The notes: generated by a model not told the origin, from the sequence alone. A stretch of 64,000 nucleotides of DNA from Bifidobacterium sp. WK012_4_13 (GCF_041080835.1 NZ_CP129683.1:248001-312000), one strand, 5' to 3'; counted from the stretch's first letter, positions 36,206 through 46,774 are shown. Numbers and translations are program-made.

Positions 36206-37084
36206 ATGGGCTTGTTCGGGTTCGGCAAGAAGCACGCCAAACAGCAGTCAGAGGAAGATCAATCCGAAGTGGAGGGCAACGACCTTCTTGGCGAGCAAGA
36301 AGATGACGCGGAATTCGATTCCATCCCCGATGAGGACCAGCAGGAAAGCGACGAATACCTTGGCAGGGGAGACGATCGCGGTCCTTGGGACATCGATGAC
36401 GAGGAAGTCGTCGACTATGACGAATATCTTGACGTCGGCGCCTTCTATCTGCCGTACATGCAAGGCATCGAACTGCGTCTGAAGGCCAATCGAGCGAGTG
36501 GAGAGGTTCTTGGAGCGACCATCTCGTATGGCTCGTCAAGCTTGGAAATCGAGGCGTTCGCAGCTCCCAAGACGCTCGGACTCTGGGATGACGTTCGCGA
36601 TGATCTGCTTACGGGCAATGACAATGCATCGAGCAGGCCGGGCATCTTCGGCACCGAGGTCCTGCTGCCCGTGGACGTCAAGGGCAACACCGTCGTCACG
36701 AGAATCGTGGGAGTCGACGGACCGCGATGGATGCTTCGTGGAATCTTCTCTGGCCCGGCTGCATCCGATGGTGAGGAAAAGGAGATTCTCGACAATCTCT
36801 TCCAGGAGATAGTCGTGGAACGTGGCGACGAGCCTTTGGCGCCTCGTGACATGATTCCCATGCATGCTCCCATCACTCCCAAGCAGCGCAGGGAGCAGGA
36901 GGAAGCCGAAAAGCAGGCCAACGACGAGTCCGAGGCCGAGAAGGCATCGAAGAAAGGCAAGAACGCCAAGGGCAAGAACGGCAAGTCCATTCCGGAAAAG
37001 CCCAAGGGCCCACTCGATAGCGATCAGAACACCGAGACCAAGACGACCCTTGCCAGGGGTCCGATGTTCTCAGAGGTACGCTAG
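36206..37084 (+). CDS. DUF3710 family protein
   Basis: A 292-residue cytosolic protein of the actinobacterial DUF3710 family. An acidic N terminus (KKHAKQQSEEDQ and on) leads to a domain with GPWDIDDEEVVDYDEYLDVGAF and MQGIELRLKANRASGEVLG. Next comes the region GIFGTEVLLPV and RIVGVDGPRWMLRGIFSGPAA, the best conserved family block. A Lys/Glu-rich tail ends the chain. Function is unknown. The frame extends to 36125, but the ATG at 36206 (after CGAGGAAT) fits the family start MGLFGFGKK. In many Actinobacteria it lies beside DUF3159 and near dut; DUF3159 is next here, 24 bp downstream. Confidence 0.9.
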   Translation: MGLFGFGKKHAKQQSEEDQSEVEGNDLLGEQEDDAEFDSIPDEDQQESDEYLGRGDDRGPWDIDDEEVVDYDEYLDVGAFYLPYMQGIELRLKANRASGEVLGATISYGSSSLEIEAFAAPKTLGLWDDVRDDLLTGNDNASSRPGIFGTEVLLPVDVKGNTVVTRIVGVDGPRWMLRGIFSGPAASDGEEKEILDNLFQEIVVERGDEPLAPRDMIPMHAPITPKQRREQEEAEKQANDESEAEKASKKGKNAKGKNGKSIPEKPKGPLDSDQNTETKTTLARGPMFSEVR

Positions 37085-37108
37085 CATCCGTCGCATAGGG
37101 TGAAGGTC

Positions 37109-37945
37109 ATGCACGATCAGTCCAGGAACGATGCGAATTCACCGGACACTACGGCAGTCCGGACGGATGGCAACGACGTCAGCGCAGAAGGGTCAACTAC
37201 CGGCATGGCGGGGGAAGATACAGTGGTCGAAACGAGGAAGCCGAAGAATGCGGCCAAGGGCATAGCGTCGTTGGCAGCCGATGACTTCTCGATCATGGAT
37301 TCGATGGGCGGGATCCGCGGCATCGTCGAATCCATATTGCCTGGACTGATATTCATCGTCGCCTTCGTCTCGACAGGACAGCTGGGAATGACGGTTGCCC
37401 TGTCGCTCGCAGAGGCGGTTATTCAGCTCGTCGCGCGACTGTTCCAGCGTCAGTCGATCATGGGAGCGCTCAGCGGTCTTGCTGCCGTGGTCCTATGTCT
37501 TGTCTGGGCTTGGCTGACCAAGGATGCGCGAAACTACTATCTTCCAGGTTTCCTGACGAATGCGGTATGGATCGTGGCGCTATCCGTTTCGATGCTGATC
37601 AGGATACCGGGCATCGGTGCATGCATCGAGTTCGTTCGGAAGCCGACGCTGAGTGGGTTTGGCGCGTGGCTCGCTCGTTGGCGGGACGATGGGGCACTGT
37701 TCCGTGCCTACATGAAGGTCACCGGTCTGTGGATCCTTCTGTTTGCGGCCCGGCTGGTCGTGCAGGTGCCGATGTATCTCACCGATCGAATAGCATGGCT
37801 TGGCACTGCCCGACTTATCATGGGAGTTCCGTGCTTCGCCTTGGTCATCTGGCTGTCGTGGCTGCTCGTCGCCGATCCGCTGCACCGGCACGCCGAGATG
37901 GAAAAGCGCTCAGACATTACTGATAGTTCAACAATTGGGGATTGA
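37109..37945 (+). CDS. DUF3159 family membrane protein
   Basis: A membrane protein of about 278 residues. The hydrophilic first 60 residues are followed by the DUF3159 signature DSMGGIRGIVESILPGLIFIVAFV, then about five more helices (VALSLAEAVIQLVARLF, LSGLAAVVLCLVWAWL, LTNAVWIVALSVSMLI, GLWILLFAARLVVQVPM and LIMGVPCFALVIWLSWLLV). Function is unknown. The ATG at 37109 has AGGGTGAAGG upstream; a GTG at 37100 in the same frame is the alternative. It is cotranscribed in all likelihood with DUF3710 and with the RNA methyltransferase gene, whose start lies one base after its stop. Confidence 0.88.
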   Translation: MHDQSRNDANSPDTTAVRTDGNDVSAEGSTTGMAGEDTVVETRKPKNAAKGIASLAADDFSIMDSMGGIRGIVESILPGLIFIVAFVSTGQLGMTVALSLAEAVIQLVARLFQRQSIMGALSGLAAVVLCLVWAWLTKDARNYYLPGFLTNAVWIVALSVSMLIRIPGIGACIEFVRKPTLSGFGAWLARWRDDGALFRAYMKVTGLWILLFAARLVVQVPMYLTDRIAWLGTARLIMGVPCFALVIWLSWLLVADPLHRHAEMEKRSDITDSSTIGD

Positions 37946-37946
37946 T

Positions 37947-39335
37947 TTGGCTTTGGAATCACAGGTTCGCATCGAACGCTATGCCGATCAGGGCAGATGC
38001 GTGGGGCATATAGACGGACGGGTCGTATTCGTACGCTTTGCACTGCCAGGAGAGCTGGTGCGCATAGCCCTTGACGAACCTCATGAGAGGACAGACCGTT
38101 TCTGGACCGGTGAGGTCATCGAGGTCATCGAGCCGAGCGAATTCAGGGTCACGCCTGCATGGGAGCTCGCAGGGCCGCTGTCTCAGGGTGGCGGTGTCGG
38201 GGGAGCCGATCTGGTCCATGTGTCGCTCCCAGGGCAGCTTGCATGGAAGTCCGACATCATCAACGAGCAGATGGAACGGCTCGGACATGTGCATACCGAC
38301 GTCCAGGTCAGGCGGATGCCCGAGGATGAACGGCTGGGCGGTCTGCATTGGCGCACTCGAATCGAAATGATCGCGGACGAAGACGGGCACCCTTCGATGC
38401 GAAGGCGTGGCACGCATCACCGGGTTGCCTTGGATACGATGCCGCTGGCAACGGAGTCGGTTCTCAGAATCGCGGAGGAGACCCATTTCTGGGATGGGGG
38501 TTTCGCGCCTGGCGCACAGCTGAGAATCGCGGTTCCGCAATCTCTTCCGCAGTCGACGGAAGCCATAGGTAGCGAGTCCGTGGAAACCCCATGCGCACCG
38601 TCAGATGCTGCGCAAACGTCTCCTGGGAACGATGCCATAGCAGACGGTTCCGCGGAAGTCCCTGCGGTGCAGGGCGAGGCAGAGGGCTTTGACGACTATG
38701 CCGTCATGGTCGATGGCGAGCTCACCGCCGGTGAATACCTGCTGAAGGAAAGCGTAAGCATCGATGGCAGCACGTGGAACTATCGCGTCAATGCCGATGG
38801 CTTCTGGCAGATTCATCGAGAGGCTCCCACTGCTCTGGCATCGCATGTGCTGCATGCCGCGCAGCATGCCCTGAACGGTGACGATTCGGCATGCATCTGG
38901 GATCTTTACTCCGGAGCGGGCCTGTTCACACTGCCGCTGGCGACGTCGACATCGAAGCGTACCAGCATGCTCAGCATCGAGGGATCGAAGCCCGCCGTGA
39001 TCAATGCACGAAGAAATCTGAGAAGTCTCGATCTGGCGCGGGTGGATGCTCGGATCGGCGATGTGGGCGCCGTGCTCGGCAATGTCCCTTCCCATCTTTC
39101 ACATCCGGATGTCGTCGTTCTCGATCCACCTCGTGCCGGTGCCAGAAAAAAGGTGTGCGAACGCATCGCAGCGGCGAATCCGAAGGCAATCGTCTATGTC
39201 GCATGCGATCCGACAAGTCTTGCGCGTGATACCGCAACGCTCAGCGCATCGGGATACGGACTTCGCGAACTCAGCGCCTATGACCTCTATCCGATGACCC
39301 ATCATGTCGAGTCCGTGGCCATATTCACCAGGTAG
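37947..39335 (+). CDS. TRAM-domain class I SAM-dependent RNA methyltransferase, TrmA/RumA family
   Basis: This protein of about 462 residues methylates uridine C5 in tRNA or rRNA by family. An N-terminal TRAM domain (about 4-60, VRIERYADQGRCVGHIDGRVVF) binds RNA. The catalytic domain has WDLYSGAGLFTLPLA, the SAM-acid pair and VVLDPPRAGARKKV, with the nucleophile Cys in YVACDPTSLARD. The iron-sulfur Cys set of RumA is not evident, and a Ser/Glu/Ala-rich insert of about 60 residues sits mid-protein. No ATG or GTG is available at the right place: TTG 37947, preceded by GGGGA, fits best and lies one base after the DUF3159 stop. TrmA and RlmD specificity cannot be told apart. Confidence 0.88.
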   Translation: MALESQVRIERYADQGRCVGHIDGRVVFVRFALPGELVRIALDEPHERTDRFWTGEVIEVIEPSEFRVTPAWELAGPLSQGGGVGGADLVHVSLPGQLAWKSDIINEQMERLGHVHTDVQVRRMPEDERLGGLHWRTRIEMIADEDGHPSMRRRGTHHRVALDTMPLATESVLRIAEETHFWDGGFAPGAQLRIAVPQSLPQSTEAIGSESVETPCAPSDAAQTSPGNDAIADGSAEVPAVQGEAEGFDDYAVMVDGELTAGEYLLKESVSIDGSTWNYRVNADGFWQIHREAPTALASHVLHAAQHALNGDDSACIWDLYSGAGLFTLPLATSTSKRTSMLSIEGSKPAVINARRNLRSLDLARVDARIGDVGAVLGNVPSHLSHPDVVVLDPPRAGARKKVCERIAAANPKAIVYVACDPTSLARDTATLSASGYGLRELSAYDLYPMTHHVESVAIFTR

Positions 39336-39499
39336 CCCTGAACGTTTCAGACAGCGAAATCGCACCGAATCTTGGCCATGAATCTATGATTGTGTCGATG
39401 GGTATGTTGCCTTTGGGCCCGCAGGCGTTGGGAGGACAGATGGATTATCGTTCCGGTCTGCGCGGGCATCGTGAGCATGCACGAGCGTTTGGGGGCTTC

Positions 39500-40132
39500 A
39501 TGATGCGCAGCGTCCGCGACTCTCTCACGACATTGAGCGCGTTGGTGATCGCACTGGTGATCGCGTTGGGCCTGACGGCTTGCGCACCGAGCGCCGGGGC
39601 AGTGGGAGATGCTCCGGCAAGCAGCTCGTTGGCACACGACGGCATCGACCGTTCCGATGTGTCGATCGTGTTCGTCGGCAGCGCATACGCTGCCACCACC
39701 AGTGCGGACAAGGAGATATTGCAGTATCTGAAGGCCAGGTCATTGCAGGTGCGATACTCGTCGTCCGTGAACGTGAAGGGTGCTCAGGCAGCGGCGATTC
39801 GATCTGCCATAACGCTTAGATCGACCTTGATAATGCTGCGCTGCAACGTCTCAGGCGACGGGCAGCGCTGCAACTATGCATCTGATGTCGTCAAGGCCCT
39901 GACGAGTGCCAGAAACGCCGGAATCCCAGTCGTGCTCATAACCGATGAACAACGCGTCACCGAGCTCGACTCACACCTCTATGCCGCGCAGTTCGTCCTT
40001 GGATCCACTTCGCAGGGCTCTCCCGCATCGACCGACCAGAAGAGTTCAGCACGTCGCGTTACCTTAGAGACAGCGGCTTTCACGGTCATGAACGATCTCG
40101 AGCATGCGAAGATCATGTATGCCAGCCATTGA
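39500..40132 (+). CDS. Putative lipoprotein with periplasmic-binding-like fragment, function unknown
   Basis: This protein of about 210 residues has no firm family. A signal peptide (two Met, basic residues, then LSALVIALVIALGLTAC) carries the lipobox GLTAC, so it is likely an exported lipoprotein. The mature part alternates short strands and helices (VSIVFVGSAYA, ADKEILQYLKARSLQVRYSS, GIPVVLITDE), reminiscent of type I periplasmic-binding folds, but it is too short for a full receptor. A run GGGGG before ATG 39500 could be the ribosome site. The frame is open from 39386. A P-type ATPase follows after 52 bp. Confidence 0.6.
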   Translation: MMRSVRDSLTTLSALVIALVIALGLTACAPSAGAVGDAPASSSLAHDGIDRSDVSIVFVGSAYAATTSADKEILQYLKARSLQVRYSSSVNVKGAQAAAIRSAITLRSTLIMLRCNVSGDGQRCNYASDVVKALTSARNAGIPVVLITDEQRVTELDSHLYAAQFVLGSTSQGSPASTDQKSSARRVTLETAAFTVMNDLEHAKIMYASH

Positions 40133-40184
40133 TTTTCGCAGTGGGCAGGCAATCCATCCAGGACCGCGCCAGACACCGCAGTGA

Positions 40185-42824
40185 ATGACAATGAAAGAAT
40201 CGATCGGTGACACTGTGATTTTCGCGTCATCGAACAGAGACGGAAATGGGAACCCTTTGGAAGCACACTCAGAGTCACGAGGCGAAGCATCAGAAGATGG
40301 CGTGGGAAAGATGCCACAGGTTGCAGAGACGGGACTGAGCGCATCCGACGTTCAGCTCCGCTTGCAGACGAAGCAGGTGAACCATACGGATACGCACAGT
40401 TCACGATCGTTTCTGCAGATTCTCCGTGAGAATGTCTTTACCTTCTTCAACGCTCTGATTCTTGGGGCCATGGTTCTCGTCCTGGCCACGGGGCAATGGA
40501 AGGATTCGATATTCGGACTGATCATCATCATCAACACGGGCATCGGCGTGTTCACTGAACTCAGGGCGAAGGCGACGCTTGACCGGCTGTCCATCCTGGT
40601 CGCATCGAACTATGTCGTTCGACGATACGGGGAAAACGTCGAGATTCCAAGCGAGAAGATCGTCAAGGATGACATTCTCTGGATTCGCTCAGGAGAGCAG
40701 GTTCCGGCTGACTGCGACATACTGCATTCATATGGGCTTGAGCTCGATGAGTCGATGCTGACTGGCGAGTCCAAGACGGTGCGCAAGCAGGACGGCGACC
40801 GTGCATTGTCAGGTACGACTGCAGTCTCCGGCCTCGCCTTGGGAAGGGTCAGTGCCGTGGGAGCGGACAGCTATGCAGCCAAGCTGACTGCGAAGGCAAA
40901 GGTCTACAGCAAGACCCGATCCGATCTGAACGAGGGAATCACCAAAATACTCAAGGTGATGACTGTCATAGTCATCCCGCTGTGCATACTGCTGATCTGG
41001 ACCCAGATGCAGACCTTTGGCGGCTTCGGCCAGGCGATCGCCTCGGGCCAATGGCGGCAGGCAATCGTGTCTGCAGTCGCTGGTGTGGTGGGCATGATTC
41101 CCGAGGGCCTTGTGCTGCTCACATCGTTGAATTTCGCGCTTGCCTCCATACGCCTTGCGCATAGCAATACCCTGGTGCAGGAGTTGGAGTCGGTCGAGAC
41201 CCTTGCCCGCGTCGATTCTCTGAACCTTGACAAGACCGGCACCATAACCGATGGCGGCATTGCCTTCGAAAGCGTCATCCCCATTCCCGCCCAAGTCGAG
41301 GGAGGAAACGCCGAAGCCATCAGACATGAACTGGAACAGCACGCCTTCGATGTCAGCAGCGAAGAGAATCCCAACAAGACGGCCGAGGCGATTCTCAGGG
41401 GACTTTCCTCATATGCGCCGTCAGAGGAGATTGCCAGGCGCCTGCCATTCTCCTCATCGAGGAAATGGAGTGCGATCCGCTATCGCGATGGATCGACATG
41501 GTATCTGGGAGCTCCCGAGATACTCATGTCCGAGCAGCACGATGAGAAGCTTTCCCGCCAGGTAGGGGCGCTGGCATCGAATGGATCGCGCGTGCTGCTC
41601 CTCGCCGCCGATGCACGGGCGGTCGAGGCAGGCTCAGACGGCCACGATGACGTCCACGATGACGATTCCGTCCAGAATCATCCATCTGGAATGGAGATAT
41701 CGGACGAACTTCCCGATCGTCTCGAGGCCCATGCGCTCGTTGCCTGTTCGGAACGCATCCGCTCGGACGCCAAGGCGACGCTGGCATGGTTCAGGCAGCA
41801 GGGTGTCCGTTGCCGTGTCATCTCAGGGGACAACCCGGCTACGGTCGGGGCGATCGCCGCAAAGGTCGAGCTCACCGGATCCCGCAGCCCGCGCACCATG
41901 GATGCCAGGAATCTTCCCGCCGATGTGGGTGAACTGGCGAAGACGCTCGAGGAAGTGGATGTGCTGGGACGTGTGCTTCCCGAACAGAAGAAGGGCATCG
42001 TCGAGGCTTTGCATGCGACAGGGCACGTCGTCGCGATGACCGGCGATGGCGTGAACGATTCCCTCGCCCTGAAAGAGGCCGATCTTGGCATAGCAATGGG
42101 CAATGCCGCATCGGCGACGAAGGCGGTAGCCCAAGTCGTGCTGGTCGACTCGAAATTCTCCCACCTGCCAGACGTCGTTGCCCGAGGACGTCAGGTCATG
42201 GCGAACATGGAGCGCGTTGCATCGCTTTTCGTGGTCAAGACCGTGTATTCGGCATTGATTTCGCTGGGAGTGGTTCTCACGGCGATACCATTCCCATATC
42301 TTCCGCGGCACATCACCTACATCGGTGCCCTCACCATCGGAACCCCTGCATTCCTGCTCGCCTTGGCCCCGAACACGCGAAGGTACAGGCCAGGTTTTCT
42401 CAGGAGGGTCGTCGCATTCGCGCTTCCCTGTGGATTTGCAATAGGACTTTCCGTATTGCTCGCCGCATGGGCGATACCGGCATTCATGGGCTGGAATCTC
42501 AGCGATGCGAAAACCCTCAATGAATGGAGAATGCTGTGCGCAATCGTTCTGTTCGTGATGGGGATCCTGGTGCTTTGCCGTGTCGCGAGGCCCCTGCGCT
42601 CCTGGCGAGGCATCCTCGTAGCCCTGTTTGCGGCAGCAGGCGTCATTGGCGTTGCGCTGCCACCTGTCGCCTCGTTCTTTGACCTTGCCATACCATCAGG
42701 AAGCCTTATGGTTGTCTCGATAGTGTCGGTCCTGTGCGCAGCTGCGATCTTCGTGTCGATCACATGGATTGCGGATGCCGTGGACCGACATCGCAAAGCT
42801 GAGGGCGAATTATCTCAGTCGTAA
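40185..42824 (+). CDS. Cation-transporting P-type ATPase, E1-E2 (CtpE-like)
   Basis: An 879-residue ion pump. Hydrophobic helices begin near residue 85. Actuator motif DESMLTGESKTV lies near 187-198, transmembrane ion-site segment GMIPEGLVLLTS near 303-314, phosphorylation motif DKTGT with Asp349, and hinge TGDGVNDSLALKEADLGIAMG near 619-639. Six C-terminal helices follow, ending in a hydrophilic tail. PEGL and the overall layout resemble the CtpE subgroup linked to calcium uptake in mycobacteria (established for that family); the ion here is inference. An Asp/His-rich insert (HDDVHDDDS) sits in the nucleotide-binding domain. No metal-binding N-terminal domain is present. Confidence 0.92.
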   Translation: MTMKESIGDTVIFASSNRDGNGNPLEAHSESRGEASEDGVGKMPQVAETGLSASDVQLRLQTKQVNHTDTHSSRSFLQILRENVFTFFNALILGAMVLVLATGQWKDSIFGLIIIINTGIGVFTELRAKATLDRLSILVASNYVVRRYGENVEIPSEKIVKDDILWIRSGEQVPADCDILHSYGLELDESMLTGESKTVRKQDGDRALSGTTAVSGLALGRVSAVGADSYAAKLTAKAKVYSKTRSDLNEGITKILKVMTVIVIPLCILLIWTQMQTFGGFGQAIASGQWRQAIVSAVAGVVGMIPEGLVLLTSLNFALASIRLAHSNTLVQELESVETLARVDSLNLDKTGTITDGGIAFESVIPIPAQVEGGNAEAIRHELEQHAFDVSSEENPNKTAEAILRGLSSYAPSEEIARRLPFSSSRKWSAIRYRDGSTWYLGAPEILMSEQHDEKLSRQVGALASNGSRVLLLAADARAVEAGSDGHDDVHDDDSVQNHPSGMEISDELPDRLEAHALVACSERIRSDAKATLAWFRQQGVRCRVISGDNPATVGAIAAKVELTGSRSPRTMDARNLPADVGELAKTLEEVDVLGRVLPEQKKGIVEALHATGHVVAMTGDGVNDSLALKEADLGIAMGNAASATKAVAQVVLVDSKFSHLPDVVARGRQVMANMERVASLFVVKTVYSALISLGVVLTAIPFPYLPRHITYIGALTIGTPAFLLALAPNTRRYRPGFLRRVVAFALPCGFAIGLSVLLAAWAIPAFMGWNLSDAKTLNEWRMLCAIVLFVMGILVLCRVARPLRSWRGILVALFAAAGVIGVALPPVASFFDLAIPSGSLMVVSIVSVLCAAAIFVSITWIADAVDRHRKAEGELSQS

Positions 42825-43033
42825 TACAAACACGCTAGAACTATGCTGAGTCAGGTCGATGTTATGGTTATTGAGCATGCGTGAAGGCGTCGTATCCCAA
42901 CGCTTTGCAGCGCTCAATGCAGATATCGGCAATATGGCCGGTATTTCGGCGTCGCGGCAATGAACATGCCACGACGTTCAGGTGACGTACTTTCGTGTGT
43001 CTCTGCACGCGAATGGATGAATTCGGAGGTAGC

Positions 43034-45745
43034 ATGTCTTTGCATCAGGATCAGCAATCTACTTTGCAGGTTGGCAACGAGGTCTTTGATTACTATTCGA
43101 TAGCCAATCTCCCTGGCATAGATCATCTCCCGTACTCGCTTAAGGTCCTTGTCGAGAATCTCGTTCGAAACATCGACGGTGCCAACATCACCGACGATCA
43201 TGTCAGGGCCCTCCTCGACTGGGATCCGAAGGCAGATCCGAGCCACGAGATTCAATTTTCGCCGAGCAGGGTGGTGATGCAGGATTTCACCGGGGTTCCC
43301 TGCATCGTAGACCTCGCGACAATGCGTGACGCGGTCAAGGATCTTGGGGGCGATCCCGAGGTCATCAATCCTCAGGTTCCCGCGCAGATGGTCATAGACC
43401 ACTCCGTGCAGATCGACGTGGCCGGCGTGCCGAACGCCATCGAGCGCAACATGGACATCGAATACAAGCGGAACCGCGAGCGTTACCAGTTCCTGCGCTG
43501 GGGTCAGCAGGCATTCGACAACTTCCGTGTCGTGCCTCCGGGGACTGGCATCATTCATCAGGTCAACATCGAATACCTGGCAAAGGTCGTCATGGCTGGA
43601 AAGTCTGACCTTCATCCCGGTCGCAGGCTCGCATATCTCGACTCATGCGTAGGCACGGACTCCCATACCACGATGGTGAACGGCCTTGGCGTGCTTGGCT
43701 GGGGCGTCGGTGGCATCGAGGCAGAGGCCGCGATGCTGGGTCAGCCGATCTCGATGCTCGTGCCACGGGTCGTCGGGTTCAAGCTCACGGGCAGCATCCC
43801 TGAGGGCGTCACCGCCACGGATATGGTCCTTACGATCACCGACATGCTTCGCGAGCATGGTGTGGTCGGCAAATTCGTCGAATTCTATGGCGATGGCGTT
43901 GCAAACGTACCGCTTGCGAATCGAGCGACGCTCGGCAACATGAGCCCTGAATTCGGTTCGACCTGCGGCATCTTCCCAATCGACGAGGTGACCCTCGACT
44001 ATCTGCATCTCACCGGTCGTACGGATGAGCAGATCTCCCTCGTGCAGGAGTATGCGAAGGCGAACAGGCTTTGGCACGACACGTCGGCCCCGGATTATGT
44101 CGAACCGGAGTACTCCGAATACATGGAACTCGATCTGAGCACCGTAGTGCCGTCAATCGCCGGACCCAAGCGTCCGCAGGACCGCATCATGCTCAAGGAT
44201 TCCAAGGATGCCTATGAGAAGACGATTCCTTCCTATATCACCGATGCGACGAATACCGATGCGGTTCCCGTCACCACCGAGGCCCACGGCGACTTTGAGC
44301 TGCACAACGGCGCCGTTGCGATAGCGTCCATCACCAGCTGCACCAATACATCGAACCCCTCGGTGATGATCGCTGCGGGATTGCTGGCACGCAACGCACA
44401 CAGGCTGGGGCTGAAGCCGAAGCCATGGGTGAAGACCTCCCTCGCTCCGGGCTCGCAGGTGGTTACGGACTATCTCGACAAGGCGGGGCTGACGACGGAC
44501 CTGAACGATCTGGGCTATCAACTGGTCGGGTATGGATGCGCGACGTGCATCGGGAACTCAGGACCACTCGATCCGGCGATCTCACAGGCCATCAACGACA
44601 ATGACCTTTCGGTCACGGCCGTGCTTTCCGGCAATCGAAACTTCGAAGGCCGCATCAGCCCGGACGTGAAGATGAATTACCTTGCATCGCCGCCTCTGGT
44701 CATCGCATACGCTCTCGCAGGAACGATGGATTTCGATTTCGACAATCAATCCCTTGGCAGGAATTCGCGCGGCGAAGATGTCTATCTACGCGATCTGTGG
44801 CCTTCAAACGACGATATCAAGGAAGTCGTCGATGAGACCGTAAGCAGGGACATGTTCGTCAAGGATTACGCTTCGGTCTTCGAAGGCGACGAGCGCTGGA
44901 AGAGTCTGGAGGTTCCCGAGGGGGAGTCCTTCGCCTGGGACGGTTCCTCGACGTATGTGCGCAAGCAGACCTTCTTCGATGGCATGAGCGCCCATCCTGC
45001 GCCTGTGTCTGACGTTCATGGAGCCAGGGTCCTTGCACTTCTTGGCGATTCGGTGACCACCGACCACATTTCCCCAGCGGGTGCGATCAAGGCAAGCAGC
45101 CCTGCCGGAGTGTACCTGCAGGAGCATGGGATAGAACCAAGAAACTTCAATTCTTATGGTTCACGACGCGGCAACCACGAAATCATGGTGCGTGGCACCT
45201 TCGGCAACATCCGCCTACGCAACCAGCTGCTGGCCTCCGTCGGAGAAGAGGTGACTCCGGGAGGATTCACCTATGACTTCCTTGACAGCAGACCCACGAC
45301 GATCTTTGAAGCCTCGGAGCATTACCGGGCGAATTCCATTCCTCTGGTCGTTCTGGCTGGGAAGGAATACGGAACTGGTTCGTCCCGTGACTGGGCTGCC
45401 AAGGGTACGAGCATGCTCGGGGTCAAGGCCGTCATAGCGGAGAGCTTTGAACGCATCCACCGCAGCAACCTGATCGGCATGGGAGTGCTTCCCTTGCAGT
45501 TCCCCGATGGGCAGAGTGCGGAGAGTCTCGGCCTTGATGGCACGGAGCACTACGATATCGAGGGAATCACCGAGTTGAACGCCGGAACCACGCCAGCGAC
45601 GGTTGCCGTCACTGCGACCCGCGACGATGGAACGCAGACCAGCTTCACCGCGGTCGTCAGAATCGATACGCCTGGTGAGGCGGATTACTTCCGCAATGGC
45701 GGAATTCTGCAATTCGTTCTGAGAAACCTCATGCAGAACGCCTGA
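43034..45745 (+). CDS. acnA: Aconitate hydratase A
   Basis: A 903-residue iron-sulfur enzyme that interconverts citrate and isocitrate. The three cluster ligands are Cys436 (SCTNTSNPS), Cys502 and Cys505 ([10 protein letters not shown]), the spacing of the AcnA/IRP1 group. The substrate-site regions [23 protein letters not shown] and [10 protein letters not shown] are intact. The ATG at 43034 has GGAGG upstream. The 209-bp upstream gap (42825-43033) holds an unlikely 28-codon frame (42877-42963) and no clear operator. In bifidobacteria with an incomplete TCA cycle the role is synthesis of 2-oxoglutarate for glutamate (inference). A strong terminator follows. Confidence 0.97.
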   Translation: MSLHQDQQSTLQVGNEVFDYYSIANLPGIDHLPYSLKVLVENLVRNIDGANITDDHVRALLDWDPKADPSHEIQFSPSRVVMQDFTGVPCIVDLATMRDAVKDLGGDPEVINPQVPAQMVIDHSVQIDVAGVPNAIERNMDIEYKRNRERYQFLRWGQQAFDNFRVVPPGTGIIHQVNIEYLAKVVMAGKSDLHPGRRLAYLDSCVGTDSHTTMVNGLGVLGWGVGGIEAEAAMLGQPISMLVPRVVGFKLTGSIPEGVTATDMVLTITDMLREHGVVGKFVEFYGDGVANVPLANRATLGNMSPEFGSTCGIFPIDEVTLDYLHLTGRTDEQISLVQEYAKANRLWHDTSAPDYVEPEYSEYMELDLSTVVPSIAGPKRPQDRIMLKDSKDAYEKTIPSYITDATNTDAVPVTTEAHGDFELHNGAVAIASITSCTNTSNPSVMIAAGLLARNAHRLGLKPKPWVKTSLAPGSQVVTDYLDKAGLTTDLNDLGYQLVGYGCATCIGNSGPLDPAISQAINDNDLSVTAVLSGNRNFEGRISPDVKMNYLASPPLVIAYALAGTMDFDFDNQSLGRNSRGEDVYLRDLWPSNDDIKEVVDETVSRDMFVKDYASVFEGDERWKSLEVPEGESFAWDGSSTYVRKQTFFDGMSAHPAPVSDVHGARVLALLGDSVTTDHISPAGAIKASSPAGVYLQEHGIEPRNFNSYGSRRGNHEIMVRGTFGNIRLRNQLLASVGEEVTPGGFTYDFLDSRPTTIFEASEHYRANSIPLVVLAGKEYGTGSSRDWAAKGTSMLGVKAVIAESFERIHRSNLIGMGVLPLQFPDGQSAESLGLDGTEHYDIEGITELNAGTTPATVAVTATRDDGTQTSFTAVVRIDTPGEADYFRNGGILQFVLRNLMQNA

Positions 45746-45756
45746 TCGGCACATAG

Positions 45757-45823
45757 AAAACGGGATTCATGACCGCGGCGCACCACTCATTCCAAGGTGC
45801 CCATGGGTCATGAATCTCGTTTT
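45757..45823. terminator. Bidirectional terminator between acnA and Bax-inhibitor gene
   Basis: An 18-bp stem with a single G-U pair (45757-45774 with 45806-45823, AAAACGGGATTCATGACC) encloses a loop that contains a second small stem (GCACC with GGTGC). A- and T-tracts at both ends suit termination in both directions between these convergent genes. Confidence 0.85.
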
Positions 45824-45876
45824 TCGAATCCCGGTTTCTATGCGCGAAGCCGCGCCAGGGGATCTGGTTCAGTGAT

Positions 45877-46722
45877 TCAGTTGTTGCTGAAGCCGACGAG
45901 TTGCAGCAGATAGAGGAACATGTTCACGAAGTCAAGGTAAAGATTCAGTGCGCAGAGGATGGAAGCCTTCTTGACCATCTCTGGACCCTGATTGGAAACC
46001 TGCTGGAAGATCAGGCGTGTGCGCTGGGCATCGTACATCGTCATGCCTGCGAAGAGGACCAGACCGATTGCCGCGACGATTCTCAGCGTCGTCGCGCTTG
46101 GCGCCACGAACATCAGCACGAGCTGCGAGACGATGAGCACGACCAGGCCGACCATCAGGATCGGACCCGCCTTGAGCATGTTAAGCCGTGTCGTCATGCC
46201 GATCATGGTGAGCGTGAAGAAGAACGCCGCACACAGACCAAGCGTGATGATGATGGAGCTGACGCTGAATGCCCAGAAAATGGAGCTGAGGGTGAAGCCC
46301 ATCAAGGCTGCATATGCATAGAACACCAGTCTCGCGGTGCTGGAACGCATCTTCATTATTCTTGCGCCGAGGCTTATCGCAAGGCCGACCTGAATGACCG
46401 TCAGTGCGATCCAGCCGATGATGCCAGTCGCGCTCATGTATGCCTCGAGCGCACCCGTGGATTGGGCGATGACGGCGACCACGGCAGTGAGTATCAATCC
46501 CAGGGTCATTTCGCCATAGGCCCTGGTGACCGAGGCATGGGTCGCCTTCTCCATTCGTTCGTAGGAGTAGATCGCCTGGCTGTCATAGGTCATCTGGGGC
46601 TGTGCCCCATAGGCTGTCCCGTACTGTCCGTACGAGGTCTGGCCGTTCGGCGTGCGTGTGCTGTCATGCATCTGCTGACCCTGCGACTGCTGTTCGTCGC
46701 GCGGTTGCATTCCATATGTCAT
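45877..46722 (-). CDS. Bax inhibitor-1/YccA family membrane protein
   Basis: A 281-residue inner-membrane protein. The first 65 residues are hydrophilic and rich in Gln, Tyr and Gly. Seven helices follow, the last ending in the family pattern LCALNLYLDFVNMFLYLLQLVG with the conserved Asp. Bacterial members act as calcium-leak channels or modulate FtsH-type proteolysis. AAAAAAGGAGAAACGCAG precedes the ATG at 46722, a strong ribosome site. Its promoter region contains a near-copy of the palindrome found upstream of clgR (see 46761-46774), which suggests shared stress control. Confidence 0.92.
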   Translation of the reverse strand: MTYGMQPRDEQQSQGQQMHDSTRTPNGQTSYGQYGTAYGAQPQMTYDSQAIYSYERMEKATHASVTRAYGEMTLGLILTAVVAVIAQSTGALEAYMSATGIIGWIALTVIQVGLAISLGARIMKMRSSTARLVFYAYAALMGFTLSSIFWAFSVSSIIITLGLCAAFFFTLTMIGMTTRLNMLKAGPILMVGLVVLIVSQLVLMFVAPSATTLRIVAAIGLVLFAGMTMYDAQRTRLIFQQVSNQGPEMVKKASILCALNLYLDFVNMFLYLLQLVGFSNN

Positions 46723-46753
46723 CTGCGTTTCTCCTTTTTTACTCTTTGACCTG

Positions 46754-46774
46754 ATAGTAGGTGAGCGACCTTAC
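46754..46774 (-). promoter_or_regulatory. Promoter with clgR-type operator before Bax-inhibitor gene
   Basis: Minus strand: operator-like GTAAGGTCGCTCAC (46761-46774), one base, then -10 box TACTAT (46754-46759). The operator differs at one position from the perfect palindrome core GTGAGGTCGCTCAC upstream of clgR and has the same orientation relative to the gene. It would lie between -35 and -10, a repressor position. Confidence 0.5.

Noticed and set aside
42877-42963. 28-codon frame upstream of acnA as a leader peptide
   Set aside because: There is no ribosome site, no run of regulatory codons and no attenuator structure nearby.
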